DNA of 64,000 nucleotides from an uncultured SAR86 cluster bacterium (GCA_902574355.1 CACGNN010000004.1:54365-118364); one strand, 5' to 3'; numbered from the stretch's first letter, positions 26,556 through 35,814 are shown. Notes: generated by a model from the letters alone, not told the origin. Made by a program: numbers and translations.

Positions 26556-27533
26556 TTATGTTTCTCTAAGTCGTAGGACTCCCAGATAAGTAATCAATAA
26601 TAACCCACCTAAGTTATGACCTACAGCTATTAATAGTGGCAATGCAAAAATAACATTTGAAATTCCAAGCAATACTTGAAGAGTTAAAAAGCTTATAAGC
26701 CCAACCGATAGAAGAGCGAACCTCCTTACATACAAGTGATAGCTTAGAAATAAGAGGAAAGCTGTAACTATGACTGCTCCAAATCTATGTGTAATGTGAA
26801 TTGCTACTCTAGACTCGTGATCTAGTTGTCCTCCAAGATAATTTGGGCCGATGCTTTGAAAAAAATTAAATCCTTCTTTGAAATTTGATTCGGGCAGCAC
26901 CTGTCCTTGACATAAAGGGAAGTCTACACATGAATAAGAGGCATAATTTGTGCTAGTCCAAGCTCCTAAAAATATCTGAATTGCCACTAATACGATAGAG
27001 ACATTGAATAACTTCTTTGTGGTTGCCCCAAAATTCCATGTTGTTCTATTTTGTAAACGATCATTTGTTTTGAAATACAGTAACCATAGAAGTCCGGTAG
27101 TTAAGAAGCCTGACATAAGATGAGTTGTTACAACTTGTGGCCATAACTTTAGACTAACTGTCCAATAACCAAAAGTTCCCTGCATGATTACCCAAGCGAT
27201 TAAAAAGAAGCTTAGTTTTCTTACATCTGAAGGTAAGTCCTTGTAACGAAAGGCTAGAAAGGCTATGCAAAGAATCATAAAGCCAAGTGCTGCTGCAAAA
27301 TATCTATGGACTACTTCAGGAATAGCTTTAGCTACCTCATAAGGAGTGTCTGGAAATTTGGCATTGGCTATGTCAATCTCTTCAGGGCTAACTGGGATGG
27401 TTACGAAACCATAACAGCCTGGCCAGTCAGGACATCCTAATCCAGCATCAGCAAGCCTAGTCCAAGCTCCAAGTGCAACTACGACAAAACCGAGAATACC
27501 CGACCATAGTGAAAGTGTTTTTATTCGTTCCAT
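26556..27533 (-). CDS. ctaA: Heme A synthase (COX15/CtaA)
   Basis: A 325-residue membrane enzyme that oxidises the C8 methyl of heme O to make heme A. Two fourfold halves are visible, with paired Cys motifs CPDWPGCYG near residue 34 and CVDFPLCQG near residue 197, and conserved His in EVVHRYFA and HITHRFGA. It lies between the unknown assembly gene and ctaB with 2- and 3-base gaps. Its presence supports an A-type heme in the adjacent oxidase. Confidence 0.95.
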   Translation of the reverse strand: MERIKTLSLWSGILGFVVVALGAWTRLADAGLGCPDWPGCYGFVTIPVSPEEIDIANAKFPDTPYEVAKAIPEVVHRYFAAALGFMILCIAFLAFRYKDLPSDVRKLSFFLIAWVIMQGTFGYWTVSLKLWPQVVTTHLMSGFLTTGLLWLLYFKTNDRLQNRTTWNFGATTKKLFNVSIVLVAIQIFLGAWTSTNYASYSCVDFPLCQGQVLPESNFKEGFNFFQSIGPNYLGGQLDHESRVAIHITHRFGAVIVTAFLLFLSYHLYVRRFALLSVGLISFLTLQVLLGISNVIFALPLLIAVGHNLGGLLLITYLGVLRLRET

Positions 27534-27535
27534 TG

Positions 27536-28120
27536 TTATCCTATTTTTGAGTTTTGAAGGACTTTCTTAATATCTTCTAATAATTCGCCACTGGGCAAAG
27601 TGGAGTCATAAATTAATATCCCATTCCCTAAAGGATCAAATAAGACATAAGGAGAGTCTTGTAATTTTTCTGAAACCGACAAAGGCAATAGCTCTGACTG
27701 AATTGTTCCGATAAACAGTGAAGGATATTCTTCAGCAATCTTTTCAATAGATTGGCTGGACAAATTATTGGTACCTATATTTATAAGATATCTGACAACT
27801 CTATCGCTATTCTTAGCAAGTCTTATGTTAATTTGTCTTGAAGAATACAGCGTATCCCAACATTTTTCTAAACAGTCTCCTGAAACAAATTGTACGATTG
27901 ACCATTTCCCCGGAAACTCATCTTTCAAAGGTCCTAAATCAACATCAAGCTTTAGCTCACTTAACTGAATGGGATCATCAAGTAATGTACCTTTATTGAT
28001 AGTGCCTTGAGGAGAATATCCACTGTAGAACAAAGCTGAACTGGCAAAAAGAACAATAATAGGTGTAAGAAAAATTAAAGATGCAACTATTCTTCCAGAA
28101 TTTTGTTTGCTAATGATCAT
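27536..28120 (-). CDS. Conserved oxidase-cluster protein, membrane-anchored and thioredoxin-like
   Basis: A 194-residue protein with one N-terminal transmembrane segment (about residues 11-32) and a periplasmic part. The GDCLEKCWD motif near residue 90 (C-x3-C) and the surrounding pattern recall a SCO-like or thioredoxin-like fold, but the classic SCO CxxxCP motif and the later His are not clearly present. A gene of this kind occupies the same place, between surf1 and ctaA, in Pseudomonas oxidase clusters. A role in oxidase assembly or thiol reduction of copper sites is inferred from position only. Confidence 0.6.
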   Translation of the reverse strand: MIISKQNSGRIVASLIFLTPIIVLFASSALFYSGYSPQGTINKGTLLDDPIQLSELKLDVDLGPLKDEFPGKWSIVQFVSGDCLEKCWDTLYSSRQINIRLAKNSDRVVRYLINIGTNNLSSQSIEKIAEEYPSLFIGTIQSELLPLSVSEKLQDSPYVLFDPLGNGILIYDSTLPSGELLEDIKKVLQNSKIG

Positions 28121-28122
28121 AT

Positions 28123-28815
28123 TTAATCCTTCTTATATCCATAATAAAAATATGAACATATTAAAACCAATGCCAAACCAAACCATTGCAGGGCATATCC
28201 AAAGTGTCTGGATGGTTTTAAATCAACTGGCTTCCAGATTGGCTCAAAGGCGCCGATTGATGCAGCAGATAATTGAATAACTGATTTATTTATAGAATCA
28301 CTTATGTCATTTTTTGTAGTTTCATAATCCACCTGCTGAACAAGCTTTGGCCAGCCATCTAGATATATTTGATCTACCAAATTTAATCCAAATCTCTTGA
28401 ACGGTGAAAGAACTCCTTGAATAGTGACTTTTCCTTCAGCTTCCTCCGCTCCATTCTCGTAATCTTCTTTTGAAACCCATCCTCTGTTAATAAGAAAAAG
28501 ATTCTTTTCGGATGTTTCAAAGGCAGTAAAAATCTCATAACCTGCTTCTTGCCTATATAGTCTGTTGTCCAATATATAAGACTCAGATTGATATTCTCCT
28601 TCAAGATTCACCGTTCGATAAATCAGGTTTTCAGAATTTAAAGTAGCCATTTCTTTTTCGCTGATAACTGGTAAAGATTTATTTTCATAATGTTGACTAA
28701 CTATGTCTTTTTTTTCTAGCCCTCTCATTACTTGCCATGAACCCAAGTAGATTAAGATAGGGAAAAAAAATACTACAAATGCAGTCATTAATTTTCCTGG
28801 ACTAAATTTACTCAT
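28123..28815 (-). CDS. SURF1-family cytochrome oxidase assembly protein
   Basis: A 230-residue protein with a transmembrane segment at each end, the SURF1 architecture. Conserved pieces are LGSWQVMRGLEKKDI near the N terminus, YILDNRLYRQEAGYEIFTAF and FLINRGWV in the middle, and PSRHFGYALQWFGLAL before the C-terminal helix. SURF1 proteins help insert heme A into subunit I. It leads the minus-strand assembly run and is separated from the oxidase structural genes by a plus-strand DUF2909 gene. Confidence 0.92.
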   Translation of the reverse strand: MSKFSPGKLMTAFVVFFFPILIYLGSWQVMRGLEKKDIVSQHYENKSLPVISEKEMATLNSENLIYRTVNLEGEYQSESYILDNRLYRQEAGYEIFTAFETSEKNLFLINRGWVSKEDYENGAEEAEGKVTIQGVLSPFKRFGLNLVDQIYLDGWPKLVQQVDYETTKNDISDSINKSVIQLSAASIGAFEPIWKPVDLKPSRHFGYALQWFGLALVLICSYFYYGYKKD

Positions 28816-28857
28816 ATTTTTTTCGTCATCCTAAGTGTATAATTCACGTCCTTTCAG

Positions 28858-29055
28858 ATGATCAAATACTTTATATTATTCCTAATCGTAGCTATGTTTA
28901 TTAGTCTATTCAGAGGTGCCTTCTTTCTAATAAAAGATGGAGGATCCTCCAAAAGAACCGTTCATAGCTTGGGCGTCAGAGTTTCTATTGCTGTAGTTCT
29001 ATTTATAACTCTAGTTTATGGTTTTATAACTGGGCAAATTGGGCCTGGTGTTTAA
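28858..29055 (+). CDS. DUF2909-family twin-transmembrane protein
   Basis: A 65-residue membrane protein with two hydrophobic helices around a central DGGSSKRTVHSLGVRVS loop, the DUF2909 pattern. It is the only plus-strand gene within the oxidase cluster. The same small gene lies between coxC and surf1 in Pseudomonas. A TATAAT at 28838-28843, 15 bases upstream of the ATG, may be its -10 box. It converges on coxC with a 4-base gap. Function is unknown, though conserved position suggests a link with the oxidase. Confidence 0.75.
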   Translation: MIKYFILFLIVAMFISLFRGAFFLIKDGGSSKRTVHSLGVRVSIAVVLFITLVYGFITGQIGPGV

Positions 29056-29059
29056 CGTT

Positions 29060-29974
29060 TTACATTACGTACACAAAAGCGACTAAGCAAACCCAAACAA
29101 CGTCTACAAAGTGCCAGTACCATGATCCGGCCTCAAAACCGAAATGATCATCAGAAGAAAAGTGTCCTTTTAAACTCCTAAAAAGCATTATCGTTAAAAT
29201 TATTGCACCAAGACATACATGAAAACCATGAAAACCTGTGAGCATGAAGAATGTCGTTCCATAAATACCCGTATTAAGTGTTAAACCGTAATGGGTATAG
29301 GCCTCATAATACTCAATGCCCTGTACTACTACGAAAGCATAGCCAAGTACTAAAGTTGCACCAAGCCAAAGATTAAATTGTTTCCTGTTTCCGTTCTTAA
29401 GTCCTAAATGAGCTATGTGAACTGTCAGACTTGAAGTTAACAAAAGTACTGTGTTCCATAACGGTAACCACCCTAAAACACCTCCTAAGCCGCCAGAGGC
29501 ATATGCAGTAGCGAGAGACATGTCCTTTTCAGGGCCGGCAAATACTGCCTGATCAGGAGTTATCATCAAAGGCCAACTTGCTTCAAATCCAGGCCATAAC
29601 ATGTTCGCAAGACCCTTTTCTCCTTCGCCACCCAACCATGGAACGGCAAAGTTTCTTATGTAAGCTAAAGCAAAAAAGAAAGCAAAGAAGAACATTACCT
29701 CTGAAAAAATAAACCAAGCCATTCCATATACATATGAATCCTTGAGCATAGGATTATTTAAACCAGCTTGGTTTTCTATGATCGTCTGTTTGAACCAGAA
29801 ATACATTGTTACCCATATCATTGCGAATGAAAGAAGCAGTATCATGTATGAGTTGGAACCCGTTCCGGCATCTATAACTGTCTTCGCTGCACCGATGATA
29901 AACACAAGTAGGCTTATGGCCATCGCAAAAGGTAATTTGCTAGATTCAGGTACGTAATAAGCTTGTTGTGACAT
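29060..29974 (-). CDS. coxC: Cytochrome c oxidase subunit III
   Basis: A 304-residue integral membrane subunit with seven hydrophobic segments. FSEVMFFFAFFFAL carries the conserved Glu, and GFHGFHVCLGAI and SWYWHFVDVVWVCLVAFVYV are the C-terminal signature. The N-terminal YYVPESSKLPF is typical of the caa3/aa3 type. It follows the ctaG assembly gene by 12 bases at the end of the coxBA-ctaG-coxC operon. Confidence 0.95.
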   Translation of the reverse strand: MSQQAYYVPESSKLPFAMAISLLVFIIGAAKTVIDAGTGSNSYMILLLSFAMIWVTMYFWFKQTIIENQAGLNNPMLKDSYVYGMAWFIFSEVMFFFAFFFALAYIRNFAVPWLGGEGEKGLANMLWPGFEASWPLMITPDQAVFAGPEKDMSLATAYASGGLGGVLGWLPLWNTVLLLTSSLTVHIAHLGLKNGNRKQFNLWLGATLVLGYAFVVVQGIEYYEAYTHYGLTLNTGIYGTTFFMLTGFHGFHVCLGAIILTIMLFRSLKGHFSSDDHFGFEAGSWYWHFVDVVWVCLVAFVYVM

Positions 29975-29986
29975 AATCTCCCCTTT

Positions 29987-30535
29987 TTATAATTTAGCTA
30001 TTTCTTTTTCCGGTTGTACTCTGTCTGTTATATCAAATAGTGTGTAGCCTAGGCTTAAAGATCCTATTTCTTCAGGCAGGGCAGGATCGATTATAAACCT
30101 TACAGGCAGTTCGATTCTTTCTCCTGCAGCTAAAACTTGTCTCTCAAAACAAAAACATTCAGTTTTGTGGAAATATTCAGCACCTCTACCCGGTGAAACA
30201 CTAGGAATTACCTGGCCAACCATCTCTTTTGCGGTTGTGTTGTGGAAAACAAAAGTAGCTTCATATTGATTTCCAGTAATAACCCTCATCTGAGATTTTT
30301 CTGAATCAAAGAACCAAGGCATTGATTCGTTATTATGTGTCATAAACTGAACTAGGAGTTCTCTCTGTTCAGTGATTGCAAGTGATTCTTGACTCAAAGA
30401 ACTCGGCCCAGTTACCTTTCCATTCAATCCAGTAATCTCACAAAACACGTCATACATAGGGACAAGCAGCCAACCGAAGGCAAACATACCTACGACGATA
30501 CCTATTAGATTACGTAATGTTTTTGTTGCTTCCAA
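29987..30535 (-). CDS. ctaG: Cytochrome c oxidase assembly protein CtaG/Cox11
   Basis: A 182-residue copper chaperone that inserts copper into the CuB site of subunit I. It has one N-terminal transmembrane helix and a periplasmic domain with the copper-binding CFCFE motif (in HKTECFCFERQ) and the PVRFIIDPALP segment. It begins 1 base after coxA and is part of the oxidase operon. Confidence 0.94.
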   Translation of the reverse strand: MEATKTLRNLIGIVVGMFAFGWLLVPMYDVFCEITGLNGKVTGPSSLSQESLAITEQRELLVQFMTHNNESMPWFFDSEKSQMRVITGNQYEATFVFHNTTAKEMVGQVIPSVSPGRGAEYFHKTECFCFERQVLAAGERIELPVRFIIDPALPEEIGSLSLGYTLFDITDRVQPEKEIAKL

Positions 30536-30536
30536 A

Positions 30537-32123
30537 CTATTTTACTTGCGGTTGAACTGTAAACGAGTGATAAGGAGGAGGTGAAGTTAGCGTCCACTCC
30601 AGACCTAAATCTCCTGCACCTTCCCAAACCTCCGGCTTAGCTTGTTTGCCTGATCTAATTGTTTTAATAACAATAAATAAGAATAAAAGCTGAGTTAAGC
30701 CAAACATAAAGGCACCAACGCTTATTAAAGCATTGAAGTCTGCAAACTGCAGAGCATAATCAGGATATCGTCTAGGCATTCCAGCTAATCCGACAAAATG
30801 CATTGGGAAGAAAGTAACATTTACGGATATAAATGTTAGCCAAAAATGTAATTTTCCAAGTGTCTCGTCGTACATATTTCCTGTCCACTTAGGCAGCCAA
30901 TAGTATGCAGCAGCTATTATTCCAAATAGTGCGCCCGGCACTAGAACATAGTGAAAGTGTGCAACTACAAAGTAAGTATCATGATACTGGAAGTCTGCAG
31001 GCACTATTGCAAGCATTAATCCTGAGAATCCGCCAATTGTAAATAAAGCCACAAAAGCAATTGAGAATAACATTGGCGTCTCAAAGGTAATTGAGCCTCT
31101 AAACATTGTTGCAACCCAATTGAAAACTTTCACTCCGGTAGGAATAGCAATAAGCATTGTTGAGTACATGAAGAATAACTCTCCTGCTAGAGGCATGCCG
31201 ACTGTAAACATATGGTGAGCCCAGACAACGAAAGATAAAATTGCTATTGAAGCCATAGCGTAAACCATAGAAGAATATCCAAAAATTGGCTTTCTGGAGA
31301 ATGTCTCAATGATATGAGAAACAATACCGAAAGCTGGTAAGATCATGATGTAGACTTCAGGATGACCGAAGAACCAAAAGACATGTTGAAATAAAACTGG
31401 ATCTCCACCACCAGCAGCATTGAAGAAACTTGTACCAAAATTTATATCCATCAACATCATGGTTACAACACCTGCTAAAACAGGCATCACCGCAATAAGC
31501 AAATAAGCTGTGATTAACCAACTCCAAACAAAAAGAGGCATTTTCATTAAAGTCATGCCAGGCGCTCTCATATTAAAAATAGTAGTAATGATGTTTATCG
31601 AACCCAATATCGATGACACACCCATTATGTGAACTGAAAAAATGAAAAAATTAACAGTAGAGGGAGCATAGGTTGTTGAAAGGGGTGCATAGAAAGTCCA
31701 TCCAAAGTTTGGTCCACCTTCAGGCATAAACAAGGTTGAAATTAATATACCAAAAGCCATTGGTAGCAACCAAAAACTCAAATTGTTTAATCTTGGTAAT
31801 GCCATATCAGGTGCTCCTATCTGCATAGGCAACATCCAGTTAGCAAGACCTACAAAAGCTGGCATGATTACTCCAAAAACCATTATCAAACCATGGTTAG
31901 TGGTCATCTGATTAAAGAATTCAGGTTGAACTATCTGAAGTCCTGGTTGAAAAAGCTCAGCTCTTATTACCATTGCCATGGCTCCGCCGATAAAAAGCAT
32001 GATAAAGCTAAACCATAAATACAAAGTACCTATATCTTTATGATTTGTTGTAAAAAGCCATCTAGAAAGGCCTTTTGCCGGACCGTGATGTCCGTGGTCG
32101 TGTGATTCTACTACTGTACTCAT
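30537..32123 (-). CDS. coxA: Cytochrome c oxidase subunit I
   Basis: A 528-residue heme-copper oxidase catalytic subunit with twelve membrane helices. The CuB ligand and cross-linked Tyr region reads FWFFGHPEVYIMILPAFG, the two CuB His are in VWAHHMF, and the heme ligands are in TNHGLIMVFG and VVAHFHYVLVP. The EVYI glutamate of the D-channel type is present, which places it in the A family. The heme A synthesis genes downstream agree with an aa3/caa3 enzyme. Confidence 0.97.
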   Translation of the reverse strand: MSTVVESHDHGHHGPAKGLSRWLFTTNHKDIGTLYLWFSFIMLFIGGAMAMVIRAELFQPGLQIVQPEFFNQMTTNHGLIMVFGVIMPAFVGLANWMLPMQIGAPDMALPRLNNLSFWLLPMAFGILISTLFMPEGGPNFGWTFYAPLSTTYAPSTVNFFIFSVHIMGVSSILGSINIITTIFNMRAPGMTLMKMPLFVWSWLITAYLLIAVMPVLAGVVTMMLMDINFGTSFFNAAGGGDPVLFQHVFWFFGHPEVYIMILPAFGIVSHIIETFSRKPIFGYSSMVYAMASIAILSFVVWAHHMFTVGMPLAGELFFMYSTMLIAIPTGVKVFNWVATMFRGSITFETPMLFSIAFVALFTIGGFSGLMLAIVPADFQYHDTYFVVAHFHYVLVPGALFGIIAAAYYWLPKWTGNMYDETLGKLHFWLTFISVNVTFFPMHFVGLAGMPRRYPDYALQFADFNALISVGAFMFGLTQLLFLFIVIKTIRSGKQAKPEVWEGAGDLGLEWTLTSPPPYHSFTVQPQVK

Positions 32124-32135
32124 AATTTATTTCCT

Positions 32136-33284
32136 TTATAAATCAATTCTATTTTTGTATGCGACGATATCTTGTGGAGTAACAATAACACCATCTCCTT
32201 TTTCGCCATTAGACCAAGCTTGTCTTGTGTAAGTTATTACAGAGGCTATATCTACTTCACTATAGGATTCCCCAAAGGCTGCCATTGCGGACCCTTGTAC
32301 TCCTTCCATTAATATTTCTATGTGTTTGTTGCTGTCAAACATAGTAATTTGGCTGCCCACTAAAGAAGGAAATACTGGCGGTATGCCTTGTCCATTGGCT
32401 TGATGGCAGGCTGCGCAGTTTGTAGCATAAAAACTTTCACCTCTTGCCATTAGCTCGTCCTTAGTCCAAACCTTTGAGGTAAGCATCCTTTCTTCTTCAG
32501 CTAAGGCCACTTTCTCAGCTATAAATGCATCGAATTCTTCTCTTTCTACAGCCCTTACCACTACAGGCATGAAAGCATGTTTAATACCACAGAGTTCTGT
32601 GCAGGCCCCTCTAAAAATTCCTGGTTCGGGTACATTTGTCCAAGCTGTATTGATAAAACCAGGTATTGCGTCTTGTTTTACTGCAAAGTCAGGTACCCAC
32701 CATGAATGGATAACATCATTTCCAGTAATTAAAAATCTAACTCTCGTGTTTGTAGGAATGACTAAAGGCTCATCAACTTCTCGTAGGTAGAACTCGCCTT
32801 TAGGCACTTCCCCATCTATTTGCTCTTGGCTAGTGGAAAGATTACTAAAAAAGCCAACTTCGTCTTCTAAGTACTCATAGTGCCATTTCCACTGATGACC
32901 CGTTATAAGTATGTTTATTTCACCTTCAGCATCATCATACGCTTCAACCATTACCTGAGTAGATGGAACAGCCATCCAGACAAGGACTAAGGTTGCAGCT
33001 ACAGTCCAACCTATCTCCAACCAAAAGTTGTCGTCGAAATCTGCAGCAACTGCTCCTTTAGATTTTCTATACTTCCATAAGGACCAGAACATTATCGAGA
33101 AAACTATTACTCCAATAACAACGCATATCCAAAATATAAGCATATGGAGACCGAAGATACTCTCACTAACATCAGTCACACCAATCGGCATGTTGTAATC
33201 TGAACTTTCGGAATAAATAAGCGAAGAAAATATGAGAGGCAATACAAGGATAAACCCTGTGAAAACTTTTCTAATATAAGCCAT
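32136..33284 (-). CDS. coxB: Cytochrome c oxidase subunit II with fused cytochrome c domain
   Basis: A 382-residue subunit. It has a signal peptide and two membrane helices, then a cupredoxin CuA domain with ligands His193, Cys228, Glu230, Cys232, His236 and Met239 (ACTELCGIKHAFM). A C-terminal cytochrome c domain carries CAACH at residues 290-294. The fusion marks a caa3-type oxidase, which takes electrons from a soluble or membrane cytochrome c such as the c4 encoded at 6.8 kb. It is the first gene of the cox operon. Confidence 0.96.
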   Translation of the reverse strand: MAYIRKVFTGFILVLPLIFSSLIYSESSDYNMPIGVTDVSESIFGLHMLIFWICVVIGVIVFSIMFWSLWKYRKSKGAVAADFDDNFWLEIGWTVAATLVLVWMAVPSTQVMVEAYDDAEGEINILITGHQWKWHYEYLEDEVGFFSNLSTSQEQIDGEVPKGEFYLREVDEPLVIPTNTRVRFLITGNDVIHSWWVPDFAVKQDAIPGFINTAWTNVPEPGIFRGACTELCGIKHAFMPVVVRAVEREEFDAFIAEKVALAEEERMLTSKVWTKDELMARGESFYATNCAACHQANGQGIPPVFPSLVGSQITMFDSNKHIEILMEGVQGSAMAAFGESYSEVDIASVITYTRQAWSNGEKGDGVIVTPQDIVAYKNRIDL

Positions 33285-33334
33285 TAAATTTTATATATTT
33301 ATTTTTGTAGGTGGGCGTACCGAACAGCGAGCGT

Positions 33335-33363
33335 ATTCTAAACCAATCAGATACCTCAAACAA
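33335..33363 (-). promoter_or_regulatory. Candidate promoter of the cox operon
   Basis: On the minus strand TTGTTT and TAGAAT are separated by 17 bases, the -10 lying about 50 bases upstream of the coxB start in the 124-base gap to aroE. The -35 is a partial match and the -10 differs from TATAAT at one position. Confidence 0.45.
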
Positions 33364-33408
33364 TAGTTAAAAGCTAAACTTATTTAAAGTTTATAAACAG
33401 TAAAAATG

Positions 33409-34224
33409 CTATAAAAGCTCGACTTTACTTATACTGGAATTAGGCATTTGCCCGGTCCAAATTTTGAAACTTAGTGCCGCCTGATTGATTAACATCCCTA
33501 TTCCGTCATGATAATTTTCTATGCCCTTAGACTTCGCTAGCTTTAGAAAAGGAGTGTCTTCAAAAGAGTAAGAAAGGTCATAAATGCAGATGTCTTTTGT
33601 CATTATATCCTCAGGAAAATCAAGACTTTGATTCTTTATGCCCGCAGAAGTACTATTGATGAGAATTTCAGGCTTAAAATTTAAATTATCGGTCATTTGA
33701 AAAAGATTCATTTTATCTCTGAAAGAGGAAAAGCTCTCTAAGAGTTTCTCAGCTTTTGAAATCGTTCTGTTACCAATACTTATTCTTTGTGGATGTTCTT
33801 TAAGCAAGCTTGGAATAATCGCTTTTGCGGATCCACCAGCTCCCAAAATGACTATCTCCTTATTTTTGAGATTTATTTTCTTTTCTTGAAGGTCCCTGAT
33901 CAGGCCTTTTCCGTCTGTACTATCACCGTAAATAATGCCCTCTTCTTTCCAAAGGGTATTGACCGATCCAGCCATATTAGAGTCATCACTTAATTCATCG
34001 GCAAGTTCAAAAGCCAATTCTTTTAAAGGTAAAGTAACATTCAATCCTGCATACCCCTCTTCAAAAAGTCTAGCAACAGAAGAATCGAAATGCTGTGGTT
34101 CAACATTGATTGCTTCGTAAGAAATTTCTATACCTAATTCTTTTGCAAAAATTGAATGTATCTTGGGAGAAAGGGAATGATCGATCGGGCTGCCTATTAC
34201 TGCAAACTTTTTTAATTCTGTCAT
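33409..34224 (-). CDS. aroE: Shikimate dehydrogenase
   Basis: A 271-residue NADPH-dependent enzyme of aromatic amino-acid synthesis, reducing 3-dehydroshikimate. The substrate site is marked by GSPIDHSLSPKIHS and the catalytic Lys in NVTLPLKE, and the nucleotide site by ILGAGGSAKAIIPSL near residue 128, with INSTSAGI and GIGMLINQAALSF later. It follows tsaC by 2 bases; the tsaC-aroE neighbourhood is common in Gammaproteobacteria. Confidence 0.95.
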   Translation of the reverse strand: MTELKKFAVIGSPIDHSLSPKIHSIFAKELGIEISYEAINVEPQHFDSSVARLFEEGYAGLNVTLPLKELAFELADELSDDSNMAGSVNTLWKEEGIIYGDSTDGKGLIRDLQEKKINLKNKEIVILGAGGSAKAIIPSLLKEHPQRISIGNRTISKAEKLLESFSSFRDKMNLFQMTDNLNFKPEILINSTSAGIKNQSLDFPEDIMTKDICIYDLSYSFEDTPFLKLAKSKGIENYHDGIGMLINQAALSFKIWTGQMPNSSISKVELL

Positions 34225-34226
34225 AA

Positions 34227-34760
34227 CTACCTCAGAATTATATCCGTGACTACATCTTGAATGGTAGAAGGTTTTTCAAGGCCGCCTAATTTGCCATTTA
34301 ACACCTTAACTTCAGGAAAATATTCTAAAATCTCATCTGGTCCACTTAAAGTAGGTTGCCCTTCTTTATTGGCCGAAGTCGAAACAACTGGTCCACCGAA
34401 AGCATCGCATAAATTACATACGATCTGATGATTGCTTAGTCTTAAAGCGACCTTATCGTTATTGCCCCTAATAAGGGGGCACAAATTTGATTTTGAGGGC
34501 ACTAACCAGGTATGGGGACCTGGCCATTTAGATAATAGTTTATCCTTGTAATCTTCTACATAAGAAAAGTTGAGGAAATGCTCAAATTTTGAACCGATCA
34601 AAATTAATCCCTTTTCATGAGAACGCGCCTTGAGTCTTAATAGGTTTTCAATTGCATCCTGGTTTTCAGGGTCGCATCCTAAGCCCCAAACTCCTTCGGT
34701 CGGATAAGCTATAGGTTTACCGGACTTTAAGTGTTGAAGAACAGAGCCAAGAGAGCTCAT
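34227..34760 (-). CDS. tsaC: Threonylcarbamoyl-AMP synthase (TsaC/YrdC)
   Basis: A 177-residue protein that makes threonylcarbamoyl-adenylate from Thr, bicarbonate and ATP for the tRNA modification t6A. AYPTEGVWGLGCDP near residue 18, LRLKARSHEKGLILIGS, and VVSTSANKEGQPTLSG are the YrdC-domain signatures. The length is that of short TsaC rather than Sua5. It sits between purE and aroE in a minus-strand run with very small gaps. Confidence 0.93.
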   Translation of the reverse strand: MSSLGSVLQHLKSGKPIAYPTEGVWGLGCDPENQDAIENLLRLKARSHEKGLILIGSKFEHFLNFSYVEDYKDKLLSKWPGPHTWLVPSKSNLCPLIRGNNDKVALRLSNHQIVCNLCDAFGGPVVSTSANKEGQPTLSGPDEILEYFPEVKVLNGKLGGLEKPSTIQDVVTDIILR

Positions 34761-34764
34761 CTTT

Positions 34765-35271
34765 CTAAGAATTTTCTAGCTTCTTATTTGATTCTTTTAT
34801 TGCTTCAATTCCGTCTTGTCTTACTTTTAACAATGCTGCTTGTATTTCAGAAGACTCTATACCCAACATTTGTGCTGCCAAGTATGCGGAGTTAATTGCT
34901 CCGGCAGAACCTATTGCGACAGTTGCCACCGGAATACCTTTTGGCATTTGTACGGTAGACAAAAGAGCATCCATGCCACTTAAAGGGCCCCCGTCGCCGG
35001 GAACTCCTATAACAGGAAGAACTGTTTTAGAGGCTACAGCACCTGCTAAGTGCGCCGCCAATCCGGCCATCGCAATAAAAACTTTAGTACCGCCTGCTTC
35101 ACATTCTCTGATATGACTTTCAAGAAGGGTTGGGGTTCTATGAGCCGAAAGAACTTGAATTGAATTTGAAATTGAAAGTGAATCCAGAGTTTCAGAACAC
35201 TTATTTGCTAAGTCCAAATCTGATTCAGACCCTATTAGTATTGATACGGTTACAGTCACAGTTTTCTCCAA
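34765..35271 (-). CDS. purE: N5-carboxyaminoimidazole ribonucleotide mutase
   Basis: A 168-residue class I PurE that converts N5-CAIR to CAIR in purine synthesis. The N-terminal LIGSESDLDLANKC, VLSAHRTP with the catalytic His, and the GVPGDGGPLSGMDALLSTVQMPKGIPVATVAIG region are clear. PurE normally needs PurK, and the purK gene is usually adjacent; here tsaC follows instead, so purK must lie elsewhere or be missing. It diverges from def across 36 bases. Confidence 0.94.
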   Translation of the reverse strand: MEKTVTVTVSILIGSESDLDLANKCSETLDSLSISNSIQVLSAHRTPTLLESHIRECEAGGTKVFIAMAGLAAHLAGAVASKTVLPVIGVPGDGGPLSGMDALLSTVQMPKGIPVATVAIGSAGAINSAYLAAQMLGIESSEIQAALLKVRQDGIEAIKESNKKLENS

Positions 35272-35307
35272 AACAAAAATTGTATACTAATATATCGAAT
35301 TTAAATA

Positions 35308-35811
35308 ATGGCATTATTAAAAATACTTATATTCCCTGATCCCCGTCTACGTACAGTTGCAAAAACTGTAGAGGTAGTTGACGATTCCATTAAGAAACTG
35401 GCCCAAGATATGTTAGAGACTATGTATCAAGGATCGGGTATAGGTTTAGCAGCTACTCAGGTAAATGTTCACAAAAGAGTTATTGTCTTGGATATAAGTG
35501 AGTCTAAAGATGAGCCCTTGATATTAATAAATCCCGAAATAAAAAAAATTATTGATCCGAATAAAAAAATATTTTCTGAAGGGTGCCTCTCCGTTCCTGG
35601 ATTTTATGAAGAACTTAAAAGACCTGGTTCAGTTGAAATTTCATATCTCGACATTGACGGAGAGAGAAAATTACTTACGGCAAATGACCTTTTGGCAGTA
35701 GTAATTCAACATGAAATGGATCACCTTGATGGAAAGATGATGGTTGATTTTATCTCTAATATCAAAAGAGAAATGATTAGAAAAAAACTCTTAAAAGCAA
35801 AAGGAGGGTAG
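35308..35811 (+). CDS. def: Peptide deformylase
   Basis: A 167-residue metalloprotease that removes the formyl group from nascent proteins. The three motifs are complete: [18 protein letters not shown] with the metal Cys, and QHEMDHLDG, an HExxH site. The length and motif set correspond to type 1. It is followed after 3 bases by fmt, the enzyme that adds the formyl group to initiator tRNA. Confidence 0.96.
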   Translation: MALLKILIFPDPRLRTVAKTVEVVDDSIKKLAQDMLETMYQGSGIGLAATQVNVHKRVIVLDISESKDEPLILINPEIKKIIDPNKKIFSEGCLSVPGFYEELKRPGSVEISYLDIDGERKLLTANDLLAVVIQHEMDHLDGKMMVDFISNIKREMIRKKLLKAKGG

Positions 35812-35814
35812 CTC

